DNA of 64,000 nt from Rhynchosporium graminicola. Taxonomy: Eukaryota; Ascomycota; Leotiomycetes; Helotiales; Ploettnerulaceae. The stretch's first letter is position 1. Every line of letters starts with the position of its first letter. This document shows, in pieces, positions 45,258 to 55,919 of the stretch. The notes under the pieces were generated by a model. It searched no databases, was not told the DNA's origin, and saw nothing but the letters and a program-made list of their open reading frames with translations. The stretch is taken from assembly GCA_900074885.1 (NCBI GenBank), contig FJUW01000008.1, positions 569,561 through 633,560 on the forward strand. The letters run 5' to 3'. The position numbers and the translations under genes are program-made.

Positions 45258-47962
45258 CGTGGCGGTATTGTGGTATTGAGTTTGGACTTCTGGAGAGCTC
45301 GTGTGGGCGCTGATGCTTATCCTGAAAATAATTTTGATAGCAGCTTTTTGAATCTGCCAGCACTAGCTCTCACCGCCCACAAGCCTGGCTAGCGTACATT
45401 AATATTATTAAATGCATAACTCAATTGACGTCCCGATTGATTTCTAACTCGACTATCAAGTCGCATTTGATGAGTGAACTCGGAATAGAAATTCACTGAT
45501 ACTTGGATCTCATGAGACAGCATTTAGCATTGATCGTTTGAAATCTTATCTGTAGGTCAGATCTGTCTAGTGACTTCAACAGCCTCAAGTGTAATCCCCC
45601 CTGGATGCTGATCTCCTCGTCGTCTTAATCTACATATTACCCTTCTCTGCTATTTTCTCATTCGCATTCGAATTCTGTTGCAGAACGACGTATCTCTACT
45701 GTAGAGACAGGGTGACGAAAATATTGATGGGTAACATCCACCAGGTGGGCTTTGAGGTCTGGATCATTGATATCCGCCATACTTCGATTCGATTGTCCAC
45801 TGGAGACAGGCCGATCTTCCAGATCTTTTAGATCATTTTGCTTCATCTCTTTCTTTCCTGAGAACGTCTGCTAAGCTTTGAATATCAAAATACTGCCAAA
45901 ACCGTGGTATTTTATCATGGACCCCGTTTTGGGTGCTACTTCAGAAACATCATGCGGGCATCTGAACACTCTAAAGCTGATTTATGTGTGAGAAGAAGTC
46001 ACGAATTTAACATTTGATTTCTCATATAAAACCTTGCAACTAAAGGTCGTGAGACGTAGTAGCGGTGCAGGTACCTTGTTACTAATTGGTAAGCATCGGA
46101 TCTGTTTCTGAAATTCTAAACTTACATTAGGGAACGTTGTGATGTGGTTTGCTTTCTGCTATGATCGTATCATCTGGTTGAGAGTCTCCGAAGAGACGTG
46201 GGAATCTTTTGACAAGGCTTACGAATCTACACAGAGGCCTTCTGCATGGCAAAATGTAATCATTATAGTACCTGCTTGAACGAATGCCTTTATGAAACCT
46301 AAGAGTTGACAACTCACTCGTTTGCAACTCTTCATTTAGTACTACAATATCCTCAGGTGAATTAAGATATGTTCGACTGCATCTTATGGAAAAATTTAAT
46401 AGTTGCAGCTCCAGAAACGGATGTGACCTCGCAGCGATTCTCTCGGCACTGGCAGTCCTAGGCAGAAACTTCTAAGGGTCGGACATATTACAGCCATAAG
46501 AAATGATCTTCTGGCCCCTTAACAAATTAGCTTTGGCTGAATTTCAAAGGAAAGGAGCTTTCACAGAGCGAATAGCCAAGCTTCCACAACTCTCCGCAAA
46601 GAAATTCACAATCCCTGGCGTCATACTTTTGCAGCATTGCCAGGAATATGCCTACAACGTCAATGAACTCCCACCCTTCTATTCCTCTGATCAGCTGTGT
46701 CCCTTATTTTTGACAATCAGTGAGACCTGATTATAGACAAAGACGCGTCTCTTACATCCTCCACATCGCCACCGCTTTTCCTCCGGATCTCCGTACGCAG
46801 GAGGCCCTCTCACTTGCTACTAATACACCAAGGGCCATACATGTCACGTCCTTTCAGACTTACATACTTCCAGCAACATCTGCGCACAAGCGTCGCCCCC
46901 TACAGATTGTGCCAGCCATTTCCTATCTTTCAAAAATCACGATTCCAGATTCAAAAGACGACACTACCTTCGTCGCCGCTCCACTCCAGTCAGTAAATCA
47001 TATCTGCGAGCTTTTCGCAACAGGCACAAATCGTTCCACTGAGGAGTATCGTAAATTCATAGACTGTAGAAATATTAGCATAGTCCATCTTTCCTTCCGG
47101 AAAGTCCTCCTCGTGGAGCACTCTTGCCCAAAGCCGACATCCTACAAGCGGCTTCTTACCCAGTTTTGAGAAGAGAAGCTCCGAGCACGATTAGACATTC
47201 TGACAGGTGCAAAAAGTTTTGTACTCATTCGTAAATTTGTGACTGCGAATGGATGCATAGTTGCGGAGAAGATTGTAGGTATCGGATTTTGCTTCCGTCG
47301 GGGGGTGGATGACACTCAGCGGACGTAAGGGAGACGCCTTGAAGTTGTATCTTTGAAAGTGAAGGATTGACAAGGAGCCATGTGGGTATCTCATGAAGTA
47401 GGATGGTACTATGAGAAGTGACGTGGAAAAGCTTAGAGGCTGTATCTGTCGGCTGGTACTTATGACTGAGTAGTGGAAATAAATTTTTGGAACCGAGGGA
47501 TGAGAGAAGATCAGGAGATCGAAGATGGAGGAGAGCTTTTTGAGGAATTAGATCACGAAGAGTTTAATAATTATCATGGCTACCGTATACAAGAACCTAA
47601 GATCCATCTCATATACCGAGGAGGAATTTCGAGATTCATCTGTTACACTTCGAGAAGTTTATCAAAAGACTTTCGAGATATTCATGACTGAGGATTCGAT
47701 AGCATCATGTAAATATCGAAGATTAATTAAAGCGAAATCGAACATCAGATTAGGTTAGACTGTTTCATTCCTTCGTATCATCGTAAGCCCTTCGTAGGAA
47801 AGACCCATAGGCAAGACACAGGCAACTAATCATACAATGCTATGGAAACGCTGTTCCAAATGCATGAACCTAAAATAAATATCGAAATAACGCTTTCCTC
47901 AATCTACTGTTTATATAAAATACACTATATAATAACACTATACCAGATCATTTATCAGTAGC
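45258..47962. other. gene-poor interval
   Basis: About 2.7 kb with scattered weak ORFs. The longest (46720-47169 plus, 149 codons; 47473-47691 plus, 72 codons) have no motifs, and no intron or start evidence supports them. No RNA gene was recognised. Confidence 0.35.
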
Positions 47963-49285
47963 CTAGTTATCCTTATCATCTCTATTGTCCGAGCCATCTT
48001 CCTCATCCTTATCACCATCATCAGACGAATTATTCTCCTCCCACTCTTCACGAAGAGGCTTATCGCCATAAATAAACTCCGTACTATCACACTTGAATAA
48101 TCTCACTGTGAATGGATAGGGTGGAGTACCGATAAGGTCACTATTATTGACCATCTTCTGCATTCTAGCAGGGTCCCACTGATTACGGTGTTGATACTGC
48201 GTTGTAGCATCTTCCCAGGTGTGATAATGGTCATGCGCATTAAGGTTGATACTCTCAATGCCGGCGATGTTGCGGAAAACCCCTAAGATCTCATGAGGAT
48301 TTTCATAGTTCTGGCACTAACTGACGCGAAGACGAGCGACGACAGGCTTGCCGGCGTTGACGTGGACCTGGAGCTTCTTCGCAGCGAGCTTGATAGCGTC
48401 GACATACTCCTGGGCATCCACGTCGCGACTGCCGTATCGTCTGTAGTCGATGAAGAGTGTATCGCTGTTGTATTGGAACCATGGGTAGGAAGGGCACCCA
48501 AGATCTGGCGCGGGGTCAACGAATCTGAGAGCGCGAGCGCGAAGGAAACCACCAAAAGCCTTGAGGATGAATGGCATCATATTGGCTGGACGATGGGCGC
48601 GATATGTGAGGCATTTAGTAGAGCGTCTCCAAATAGCGCGGATGACTCGAGGCTCGGGCATCAAAACTTCGAAGGCGATTTGATACTTCAATTCAGGGGC
48701 CAAGACCTGTCTTCCAGTCCTCGTCTCTTTCTTGAATTCGTCAAAGGCCACGTCAAAGAAATCGAGATCATCAACGCCATCCTCGAGGATGTAAGAATGG
48801 GGGACTGAAGGCAAGTCAGCTTCAGAAGTCTTCGATTTCGCTGCAAGGAATGGTTGTCACTTACTGTTTGGATCTGCAACTTTCGCAATAGCCTTATCGG
48901 CCTCATCATTATAGCACCGATATTTCCTCTCTCTATCATAGTCATGCTCATCACTACATCCCGATAACATGGAATAGTTGTCTTCATCGTAAAGGGTGCA
49001 ATTATCGCAGCGTTCATGGTCGCACTTGTCGCAGAGCTATTCGAAGCTATAATTCCCGTATGTAAAGGGTCCATATGCATCGCAAAGGCAGCACTTTGAG
49101 CTTTCATGGTTTTCGGGTATATAATCTTTGACGCTCTCTGGAGATTCTTCCTCGAAGCTGTCTTCTATGTCAGATAAAGAGGGGGAAGGAGGCGCGTCCG
49201 GTGTACGGAATTCCCTGGTCGATGTAGGGGAGGAATCGACGTAAAGTCTAACAGAAGAATTACGGATAGGGGTAGTTATATTCAT
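47963..49285 (-). CDS. 2EXR-like protein gene with two in-frame TAG codons
   Basis: Two exons, 49285-48865 and 48804-47963, are joined by a 60-bp GT-AG intron (phase 1), giving 421 codons including the final stop. The frame is interrupted at codon 83 (49037-49039) and codon 303 (48317-48319), both TAG, and is open everywhere else. The N-terminal third is Ser/Pro-rich, then Cys-rich on both sides of the first TAG (SSKCCLCDAYG before; LCDKCDHERCDNC after), so the cysteine pattern is continuous across the stop. Exon 2 begins IPHSYILEDGVDDL and includes VLMPEPRVIRAIW and YPWFQYNSDTLFIDY, the 2EXR-family core. After the second TAG, CQNYENPHEILGVFRNI continues the family pattern. The tail is acidic. 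A paralogue relic lies at about 50480-51350. Function unknown. Confidence 0.7.
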
Positions 49286-50479
49286 CTCATCTGGATCAGA
49301 TATACTTAGATATATCGTAGTGTTTATTACGAAAAAGTATTTTAAAACCTGAACTCCAGATGTGCAACTGCCGTTCGAAATTTATACCACGACGTGCGGT
49401 AACGTGGTTGATCTGCCGCAGCTTAGCCTGCCGCAACTCGAGCGGTGAGTGGCTAGCCTGTTGGCCAGCAGTTGAGACGAGCTCGCCTTGCCTTGCTAAT
49501 GCGCAGCGCTAGTCAACTTGAGCCACAAGTTACGCTGCACAAGGGGGAACATATTCTAGAAGGGCTGTAAGCTGGGTCCTTATATGTTTAAATAGATTTA
49601 ATAATTATAGTATATAGTATAGATAGTATAGATGCGCCTAGATTAGTTATAGTTTGGACCTGTTTATTACGCCTTAAAGCCTTTATTATACCTCAGGCAA
49701 GCTGAAACTGACGATATCAACAAATTAAGCGAGCAAGGCAAAAACGCGCTCTCGAGCGCGTCAAGGTATATCTGCTAGTATCATAACATTAATAATCGCA
49801 GCGACGCGTCAGACAGGAATACAGACATATAGAACGAGTTGAATATTTTTCAAGAGCAAGAATATAGTATTTCGATATATTAATAAAGCTATCAAATCGT
49901 TACGTGACGTTGAGATTATAGTATCATCTGATAGTAATTTCATAACTTTAGAATAAATTTGCAGAATTTTTACTAGAGAGGAATATACGTAGCCTCGGTT
50001 TATAAGTAAGAGCAGATATACTCAGATAGAAAGTATTCTATAATTGAATTTGCAATACAAAGTTAGTAGTCTATATAAAGGTATCAATAATATTATTAGC
50101 TCATTTTTTGATATTCATAAAGCCTAATCCTCGTCCTCCTAATCCTCAATCTCCTGCTCAGAATTATAATCCTCGATCTAGGACTCCTCAGCCTCGAGTT
50201 TCTCAGACTCAGACTCAGACTCTATATACTTATTCTTATCCTCCGTAAGCTCTAATACCTAAAAATCTGAATAATTATAACCTTATCTTACTTATCTTCG
50301 GATTCTCTAGAAAATAATTCCTAAAAATCTTCTTTATCTACTATAAGATTATTATTATTAGTATTATTCTTCTTAGCCTAAATACGAATATTATTATAGT
50401 CGATTAGTTCTAATATAAAGGGATATCTGCGCTAGATACTATCCCTATAATCTAAGTCAGTTAATCTATATATAATAGA
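49286..50479. other. AT-rich, RIP-like decayed block
   Basis: Markedly AT-rich sequence with many TA-rich stretches and no ORF above 60 codons. The composition differs from the flanks and resembles repeat DNA decayed by repeat-induced point mutation, but no donor element can be recognised. Confidence 0.45.
49403..49420 (+). repeat. 18-bp direct repeat, left copy
   Basis: CGTGGTTGATCTGCCGCA is identical to 51603-51620. In both places it is followed closely by CTCGAG[C/T]GGTGA. The two copies bracket the AT-rich block and the relic gene. Confidence 0.7.
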
Positions 50480-51350
50480 AATTAGTAATATATTATGAAA
50501 TTTTAAGGGCGTTAAGAAGAATAAGAACGACTTTTTCGAGGTGTCGAACCTTGCGGAAAAAGCCCAGGATTTTGCTAGGAATGTCCTGGTTTTGACACCA
50601 AGTAACCTGGATACGGCGAACTACAGCCGTGTCGGATCTCTTGTTGTGGCCCGGAGGAAGCTGCTAGCTTTTTCTATAGTACTAATATATTTGGTATAGA
50701 TATCGTTTCGTGCGGTTGTGCAAGAGGCGTACTTAAAGTACAGGGTGTCGAGTTTGTGATTATACCACCGGAAGCTGTTAAGTCCCAAGTATGGGGCTGG
50801 CTTCAGGATGGACTTAATGAAAGGTGCTAAGTCGCCTTTAAGACCGTGGATAACGTACGGAATCTTGTTGGGTGGATATAAGCAGCGGTATATCTACTGT
50901 CTGTTCTTGGTACCGTAATTACTCGGATGATTCGGGCACCTGGGAGGAGCCTCTCAAGTAGAACTATTACCTGCAGCTTAATGGGAAACTTTGTGTGAGT
51001 ACATATGAAACTGGCATCTGGAAGACCTAGCTCTGCTAGTTCATTGATAGAGGTTGAAAGAGTTAGCTTTGTGGCATGATGGCAGGGCAGCGCTATAGGG
51101 AGACTTATAGTCTTGGGGTGTTGAGCAGCTCGAGAGCTTCGCTACCTTCTGGTATACTGTTTTTAGGCGTATGCAAGTATAGATCCATAGTTTTGCTACA
51201 CTTTAGCAGATGACTTGGATGATATATAGACCGGGGCAAAAATATATCAACTAACACAGTGATCTTGAATTGGTTCGGAAGTCTGTTAAAAACGCCTATG
51301 AAACTAGCGTCCACGGATCCTAGCTCGTATTCAGAAACGTCTGAGTAAGT
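50480..51350 (-). pseudogene. relic of a 2EXR-like paralogue
   Basis: On the minus strand, broken frames reproduce the neighbouring 2EXR-like gene. LLPGARIIRVITVPRTD near 50910 matches its LMPEPRVIRAIWRR. SFRWYNHKLDTLYFKYAS near 50770 matches its YPWFQYNSDTLFIDY. VVRRIQVTWCQNQDIPSKIL near 50600 matches its VVARLRVS-stop-CQNYENPHEIL. Several stops and frame shifts make it a pseudogene. The upstream part (51105-51314) repeats an N-terminal-like segment (DASFIGVFNRLPNQFKITVL) similar to another at about 51000, suggesting an internal duplication before decay. Confidence 0.7.
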
Positions 51351-51602
51351 AAGCTATATATAATAACACTTAAGCAGCTTCAAGCAATTTGAGAACAGGC
51401 GCCTACATTTCTCAGTTCTAACAAGCTCTAACGCTTCCTCGGCTTCTGTATCGATAATTTCGTAATATACGGAGTGTTCAGCTCCCCAAGGCGCCATATT
51501 TGCGGAGAAAGATGTGTGTGTGCTATTATTGAAACTGTGTTAAAGGTTTGGAAGTCATTAATAATGATACGCGACTCTAAATATATACACGCGTGCACGC
51601 GT

Positions 51603-51620
51603 CGTGGTTGATCTGCCGCA
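51603..51620 (+). repeat. 18-bp direct repeat, right copy
   Basis: Identical to 49403-49420, 2,200 bp away. Together the copies could mark the boundaries of an insertion or an old duplication. Confidence 0.7.
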
Positions 51621-51757
51621 CTCGAGTGGTGATGCTATTCGCAAGTCTCAAATCAGACTATCTCGAATGAATAGCGATGGCCTCACTGACGTAGACGTTG
51701 GACTGCAGGATCAACAGGCTACGATTGGGTATGTTATTATCAGAAGTAGAGAGGCTA

Positions 51758-52855
51758 TCAATCTCCACTGATCTTTGCGTGCCTAAAGTATTTCATCCCA
51801 ACCCAAGCAACGACAACCCATACCCAAGCCATGACAGACGTTAGTATAATGAGCGCAGGATAGTACCCAACAATTGGCAGAGTCGGGTCGTCTTCGAGCT
51901 CAGGAGGAGCATAAGGAGTCTCTCCGACATCCCACGCCCAACTCCAGACACCCAAACATGAGCCCATCCCCGTCACAAAGACAATCCAAGTAACGATGAG
52001 CACAACCCATCCCCACCACTCGGTCTCAGCATAATCCCATTCGTCGTCATGTACTGGCAGAGGACTGGCAGCGAGACCACCCAGAGATAATGGAGATTTC
52101 TCCCTGTTCCCTGACCGACGACGAGTGAGAGATCCAGATCCAGGAGAGAAGTAGGAGTCGGAAGCAGAAGACATCATTGTGCCAGGGCGCGCAGCTAGAA
52201 TACCGTGGTTTCGAATACTAAGGATATCGTCTTCATCTGTGGAAGTATAAGTGAGGGTAGGACTTGTAGCAGTTGGTGCGCGGTCTTCTGTGCCCATTGG
52301 CAAAGTTGTTATGGAAGACAAGAGGATATCGTTGGATCGACTGGCATAACCTTCTATTGATGGGCGAGGTGCTGTGTCGGAGAGACCAAGACCTAACCCA
52401 GAATTCCAGTGACTTTTCTCCGTTGAAGTTGGACTAATTGTGCCATCAATACCGTAAGCAAGATCCAGGTCATTTTCTAGAGGCGATGCTCTGAGCTCTT
52501 TCTTTTCACGCTGAGCTCCCCGACCCAGAAGTGCAGCCTTTCTCAAAGAGCCCTTTCTTCTTCTTGTCTTCTGCTGCTGAACAGCCACAGCCATTGCCCT
52601 TCCAGATTTCTTGGGCGATATTTCTCCATCATACTCAGAGCTTGGTCCTGCTCCATCATGATCTTGGTTGTCATCGGCACTGGCTCTCAGGAAAGATAAC
52701 TTTGACAAAATGTTCCCAGAAAGACTTCTTTTATGACCTGATGGATTTTCTTGTTCCCTAGGTTGAGTCACAAGAGAATCTTTTGGAGCACTTTTGGGGT
52801 CCATGGCGAGTTGGCTTTGTGTTATATGAGAAGGACTTGAATTATTCATAACCAA
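51758..52855 (-). CDS. conserved fungal two-pass membrane protein
   Basis: Single-exon ORF of up to 365 residues. A second Met (52804, MDPKSAPKD) is an equally good start. The first 270 residues are disordered and Ser/Arg/Pro-rich with basic clusters (QQQKTRRRKGSLRKAALL). The C-terminal 90 residues form two hydrophobic segments, WWGWVVLIVTWIVFVTGMG and a second around YYPALIILTSVMAWVW. They are separated by an acidic, Pro-containing loop and end in a short basic tail (KYFRHAKI). I recognise it as a conserved filamentous-fungal protein but cannot name a family. The two-helix end resembles the GPI-anchor protein PIG-P only superficially. It is transcribed away from ZRG17. Confidence 0.7.
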   Translation of the reverse strand: MVMNNSSPSHITQSQLAMDPKSAPKDSLVTQPREQENPSGHKRSLSGNILSKLSFLRASADDNQDHDGAGPSSEYDGEISPKKSGRAMAVAVQQQKTRRRKGSLRKAALLGRGAQREKKELRASPLENDLDLAYGIDGTISPTSTEKSHWNSGLGLGLSDTAPRPSIEGYASRSNDILLSSITTLPMGTEDRAPTATSPTLTYTSTDEDDILSIRNHGILAARPGTMMSSASDSYFSPGSGSLTRRRSGNREKSPLSLGGLAASPLPVHDDEWDYAETEWWGWVVLIVTWIVFVTGMGSCLGVWSWAWDVGETPYAPPELEDDPTLPIVGYYPALIILTSVMAWVWVVVAWVGMKYFRHAKISGD

Positions 52856-53756
52856 GTGGTCAAGTAATACGGTTGTTCAAACACTAAGATAGAAGTGGTC
52901 TGGCAACTTTGCTCCTCAACCTAAATTGAAAGAAGTGCCGGAGAGGCAAGCTCGTGTAGTGCTGAGTGAATAGTTTTAACACGAAGCTCAAGACCCTTCC
53001 ACGGTTGCAGATTGATTGGACACTCAGAATTTTTCACTTGTTTCCACTGGAGACCGACGATTGAAGATATACCTGAAGTAAATCAGCATTATGTCATGTG
53101 GAAAACTTGCATCTGATCAATACCTTTCTTCTTTCAGAAACGCCGCTGTCTCGAGTCTTTACAGATCAAAACACCAAATGATAGCCCAGTGAGGAAGGTC
53201 GAAGATATGGCCAAAGTACAAGGATGAAGTAGTTGCATATGCAGAGTCTTGGCGAACGTGGCTTGAAGAGTACGCGACGCGGTAAAAGCGTAAACGCTCT
53301 TGCACCTTTGAAAGTCGTGATATTCGAATGAGGAAAAGACAGACAAAGAGAGAGATTGGCTCAATCCTTCAGCGGACTGATAGGAGAGAAGGATCGGTCT
53401 GTTACAGCTCCTGGAATCGGGACAAGGAGGGGAGTTAGAGGGGAGGTGTCATTGAAATAAGGTTGATGAGGATATACGTAGCTCGCGTAGGTACCTTGCC
53501 TTCCCTTGCCTTCCGTACCTGGCTTCATCCGGTTCCACTATGTAATGTAGGGAGGGGCCTGTCCTGTCACTTGTTAGCACACGCACGTCTTCCCGCGTCT
53601 GGAACTGGAACAGCAACCAACTGCATCTGCTCAGTGTTCGCTCGCACGGCCGGTCACAAACCTCAATTTCACGAGCTCCATTTGTCGCACCTCCCCCCGG
53701 CTCTTTCGTGGATCCTCCTATGCAACGCCGCGATCCGTACATCGAGAGTGAGCAGC
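52856..53756. promoter_or_regulatory. divergent promoter interval upstream of ZRG17
   Basis: About 900 bp between the membrane-protein gene and ZRG17. The ZRG17 frame is open upstream from 53463 without similarity, so it probably lies in the leader. No specific site is claimed. Confidence 0.4.
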
Positions 53757-55265
53757 ATGGCTTCAAGCCTGCCAATTCCTGCTCCACCACGGACACCGAC
53801 ACCTCCAACCCCTATTCCAGAGGACCTGTCTGAAGGGGGACTCGGAATCGATGGCGGCCCTCGAACGAGACGCTCGATCATTACTTACGATGCCAGCTCC
53901 CTCTCTCCTCTAGCAGACACATTCCCTGGACGTTTCGGATCCATGGGCTCACCAATGCCATCCTCAGCAGGTCTAGGAACACCCTCCTTCTCCGAATCCC
54001 TTGGTCCTCCCCCACCTGGCGGCTCACGCAGTCCTTTTAACTTCCAGACACAATCCATCAAAGACAGCCCGGCGATGGCAAACTCAGTATGGCATGACAA
54101 TCTACTTACACCTTCTTCTTCTCCTAGATCACTTGCGCGGGTCAAGTTTGCATCAGAATCAGTTGCTAACCAGAAATCTCCAAAGAACATTGGCAAGCGT
54201 CGAGGCCACAGATACAAACACTCCAGTGTTTCTGCCCAACATCAGATTTTCCTTGAACCGCCCGCGAGAGCACCGCTTGCTCTACCAGCTTCCCTACCGA
54301 TACCAACGTGGAAAGAGGCGTGGACAAGCAGGTCGACGGAACAAACTACGAGGATTGCCTGGTGTGCTTGTCACGCGCTTGTGGCAGCTTACGTGCTCTT
54401 TTCCGCCGATGGGTCACTTGCTCTCACAGCGCTTTCCCACCTGATCTTCTTCGATGCAGTATCTGCCACGATCTGCGTAGTGGTAGACGTGCTCTCCAAC
54501 TTCGAAGTGTGGAAGCGCTCCTCGATTCGCCATCCCTTCGGACTAGAGCGCACTGAAGTCCTAGCCGGGTTCGCGATGTCGGTCTTCCTACTCTTCATGG
54601 GTTTTGATCTCATGTCACATAATCTGAAGCACGTACTCGAAGGTTTAGGTTCACACGCACCTCACCACCCGCATTCCCATGAGCGTGTCTCTCCTGGCTC
54701 TGTGGACTCCGCGGCTGTATTGTCAATCGTAGCTACCTTAATCTCAGCCTACGGACTCAAAAATCACGCCCGTATAGGCAAAGCCATGCGCTTCGCCATG
54801 ATATCTTCACTTCCCAGCGTCCTCTCCAATCCCTCGCACTTCCTAACCCTCTCCTGCAGCGCCATCATGCTCCTCCTCCCTCTCCTAACCATAAAACTCT
54901 ACCTCTGGCTCGACCGTCTGCTTTGCGCCATCATTGCTATCTCGATGTTCGTGCTCGGAGTGCGGTTAGCAATGACTCAAGGCCTCATGCTCCTGATGTC
55001 TTTCTCTGGCGACGGCGTCAGCGATGTGATGTGCGAGATTAACAAAGAGCCTATGATCGTGTCTGTTGACGAGGCACGGTTCTGGCAGGTTCATTACGGG
55101 CTTTGTATGGCGAATCTGAAGTTGAGGGTCAGAGGCGATGAATTGTCGCTGCAGAAGCTCAGAGACAGGTTGAATCTGCTGGTGAAGAATAGGCTAGGTG
55201 GGGGTTACGGGAAGGGAGCGAGTGTGAAGTGGGAGGTTACGACGCAGTTTACGATTGATAAATGA
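53757..55265 (+). CDS. ZRG17: ER zinc transporter of the cation diffusion facilitator family (Zrg17-like)
   Basis: Single exon of 502 residues from ATG 53757 (MASSLPIPAPPRTP). The frame is open upstream to 53463, but those residues look like leader. The N-terminal 180 residues are Ser/Pro-rich and disordered. The membrane domain of six helices begins near residue 190. It contains HLIFFDAVSATICVVVDVLS in TM2 and the conserved RHPFGLERTEVLAGFAMSVF around TM3. A His-rich loop (HAPHHPHSHE) precedes TM4. The C-terminal cytosolic domain ends VKWEVTTQFTIDK. In yeast, Zrg17 pairs with Msc2 (Cis4 in fission yeast) to move zinc into the ER. As in other Zrg17 proteins the helix-2 zinc ligands are not fully canonical, consistent with a heterodimer partner role. 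Confidence 0.9.
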   Translation: MASSLPIPAPPRTPTPPTPIPEDLSEGGLGIDGGPRTRRSIITYDASSLSPLADTFPGRFGSMGSPMPSSAGLGTPSFSESLGPPPPGGSRSPFNFQTQSIKDSPAMANSVWHDNLLTPSSSPRSLARVKFASESVANQKSPKNIGKRRGHRYKHSSVSAQHQIFLEPPARAPLALPASLPIPTWKEAWTSRSTEQTTRIAWCACHALVAAYVLFSADGSLALTALSHLIFFDAVSATICVVVDVLSNFEVWKRSSIRHPFGLERTEVLAGFAMSVFLLFMGFDLMSHNLKHVLEGLGSHAPHHPHSHERVSPGSVDSAAVLSIVATLISAYGLKNHARIGKAMRFAMISSLPSVLSNPSHFLTLSCSAIMLLLPLLTIKLYLWLDRLLCAIIAISMFVLGVRLAMTQGLMLLMSFSGDGVSDVMCEINKEPMIVSVDEARFWQVHYGLCMANLKLRVRGDELSLQKLRDRLNLLVKNRLGGGYGKGASVKWEVTTQFTIDK

Positions 55266-55919
55266 TTTGATTTCCCTTTCTGGCAATGTTGATATTCGGG
55301 ATGTGCATTTATGGCGTGTTGTATGCTGTGTATAGTATTGATTTCCTTGGAGCATTTTCGGCATGGTTGTGGCCTGGTATGGCATTGCGCGCATATGAGA
55401 TATGAATCAGAGACGGGGAAGATATAAATGCGAAAAGGCAGAGCCATAAACGGCAAAAGCAATATGGAACTCTTATCGAGACTCAACCTCAGTCTCCTAT
55501 GCTATTAGCTTATTAAAATTCAAATAAGTCGGCATATCATCCACAGAAATGGATTTGTACTCAATCCTTGGACACCGCACAACTCTCACTATGAGTTTGT
55601 CATGAAGTGGAAGGGGTCGTCATGGATCACGTACAGCTGAGCGGAACGCCAAAAGTTGTGCCATCTGGCTTAAAAGAAACACGGAAGTCATCTGTAAAAG
55701 CAATTCCATCTAACGTAAAGCGTCATTCATAACAATGGTATAATACAAACGCAATTGTAGATGCTTAATGCAAAGTAGCAAAAGGCAATCAAAACGCCGC
55801 CCTCCGTGAATCAAACGCTCATTGGGAATTTCAATCTTCGTCAATTTGATGTAACGCCTTAAATTCCATCCATCTTTCTCCAATCCTACGTATTGAGAGG
55901 GAGATCAAAACGAGAGGCT
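55266..55919. other. convergent intergenic interval
   Basis: About 650 bp between the 3' ends of ZRG17 and DUG3. No gene is supported. Confidence 0.45.

Noticed and set aside
49286..50479. LTR retrotransposon
   Set aside because: No reverse-transcriptase or integrase remnants and only an 18-bp direct repeat, so it was kept as an unidentified AT-rich block.
51758..52855. PIG-P (GPI19) identity for the membrane protein
   Set aside because: Only the two-helix layout is similar and no diagnostic motif was seen, so it was left unnamed.
53463..53756. 98 extra N-terminal codons of ZRG17
   Set aside because: They lack family similarity and low-complexity N-terminal sequence starts cleanly at the ATG 53757, so they were taken as leader.
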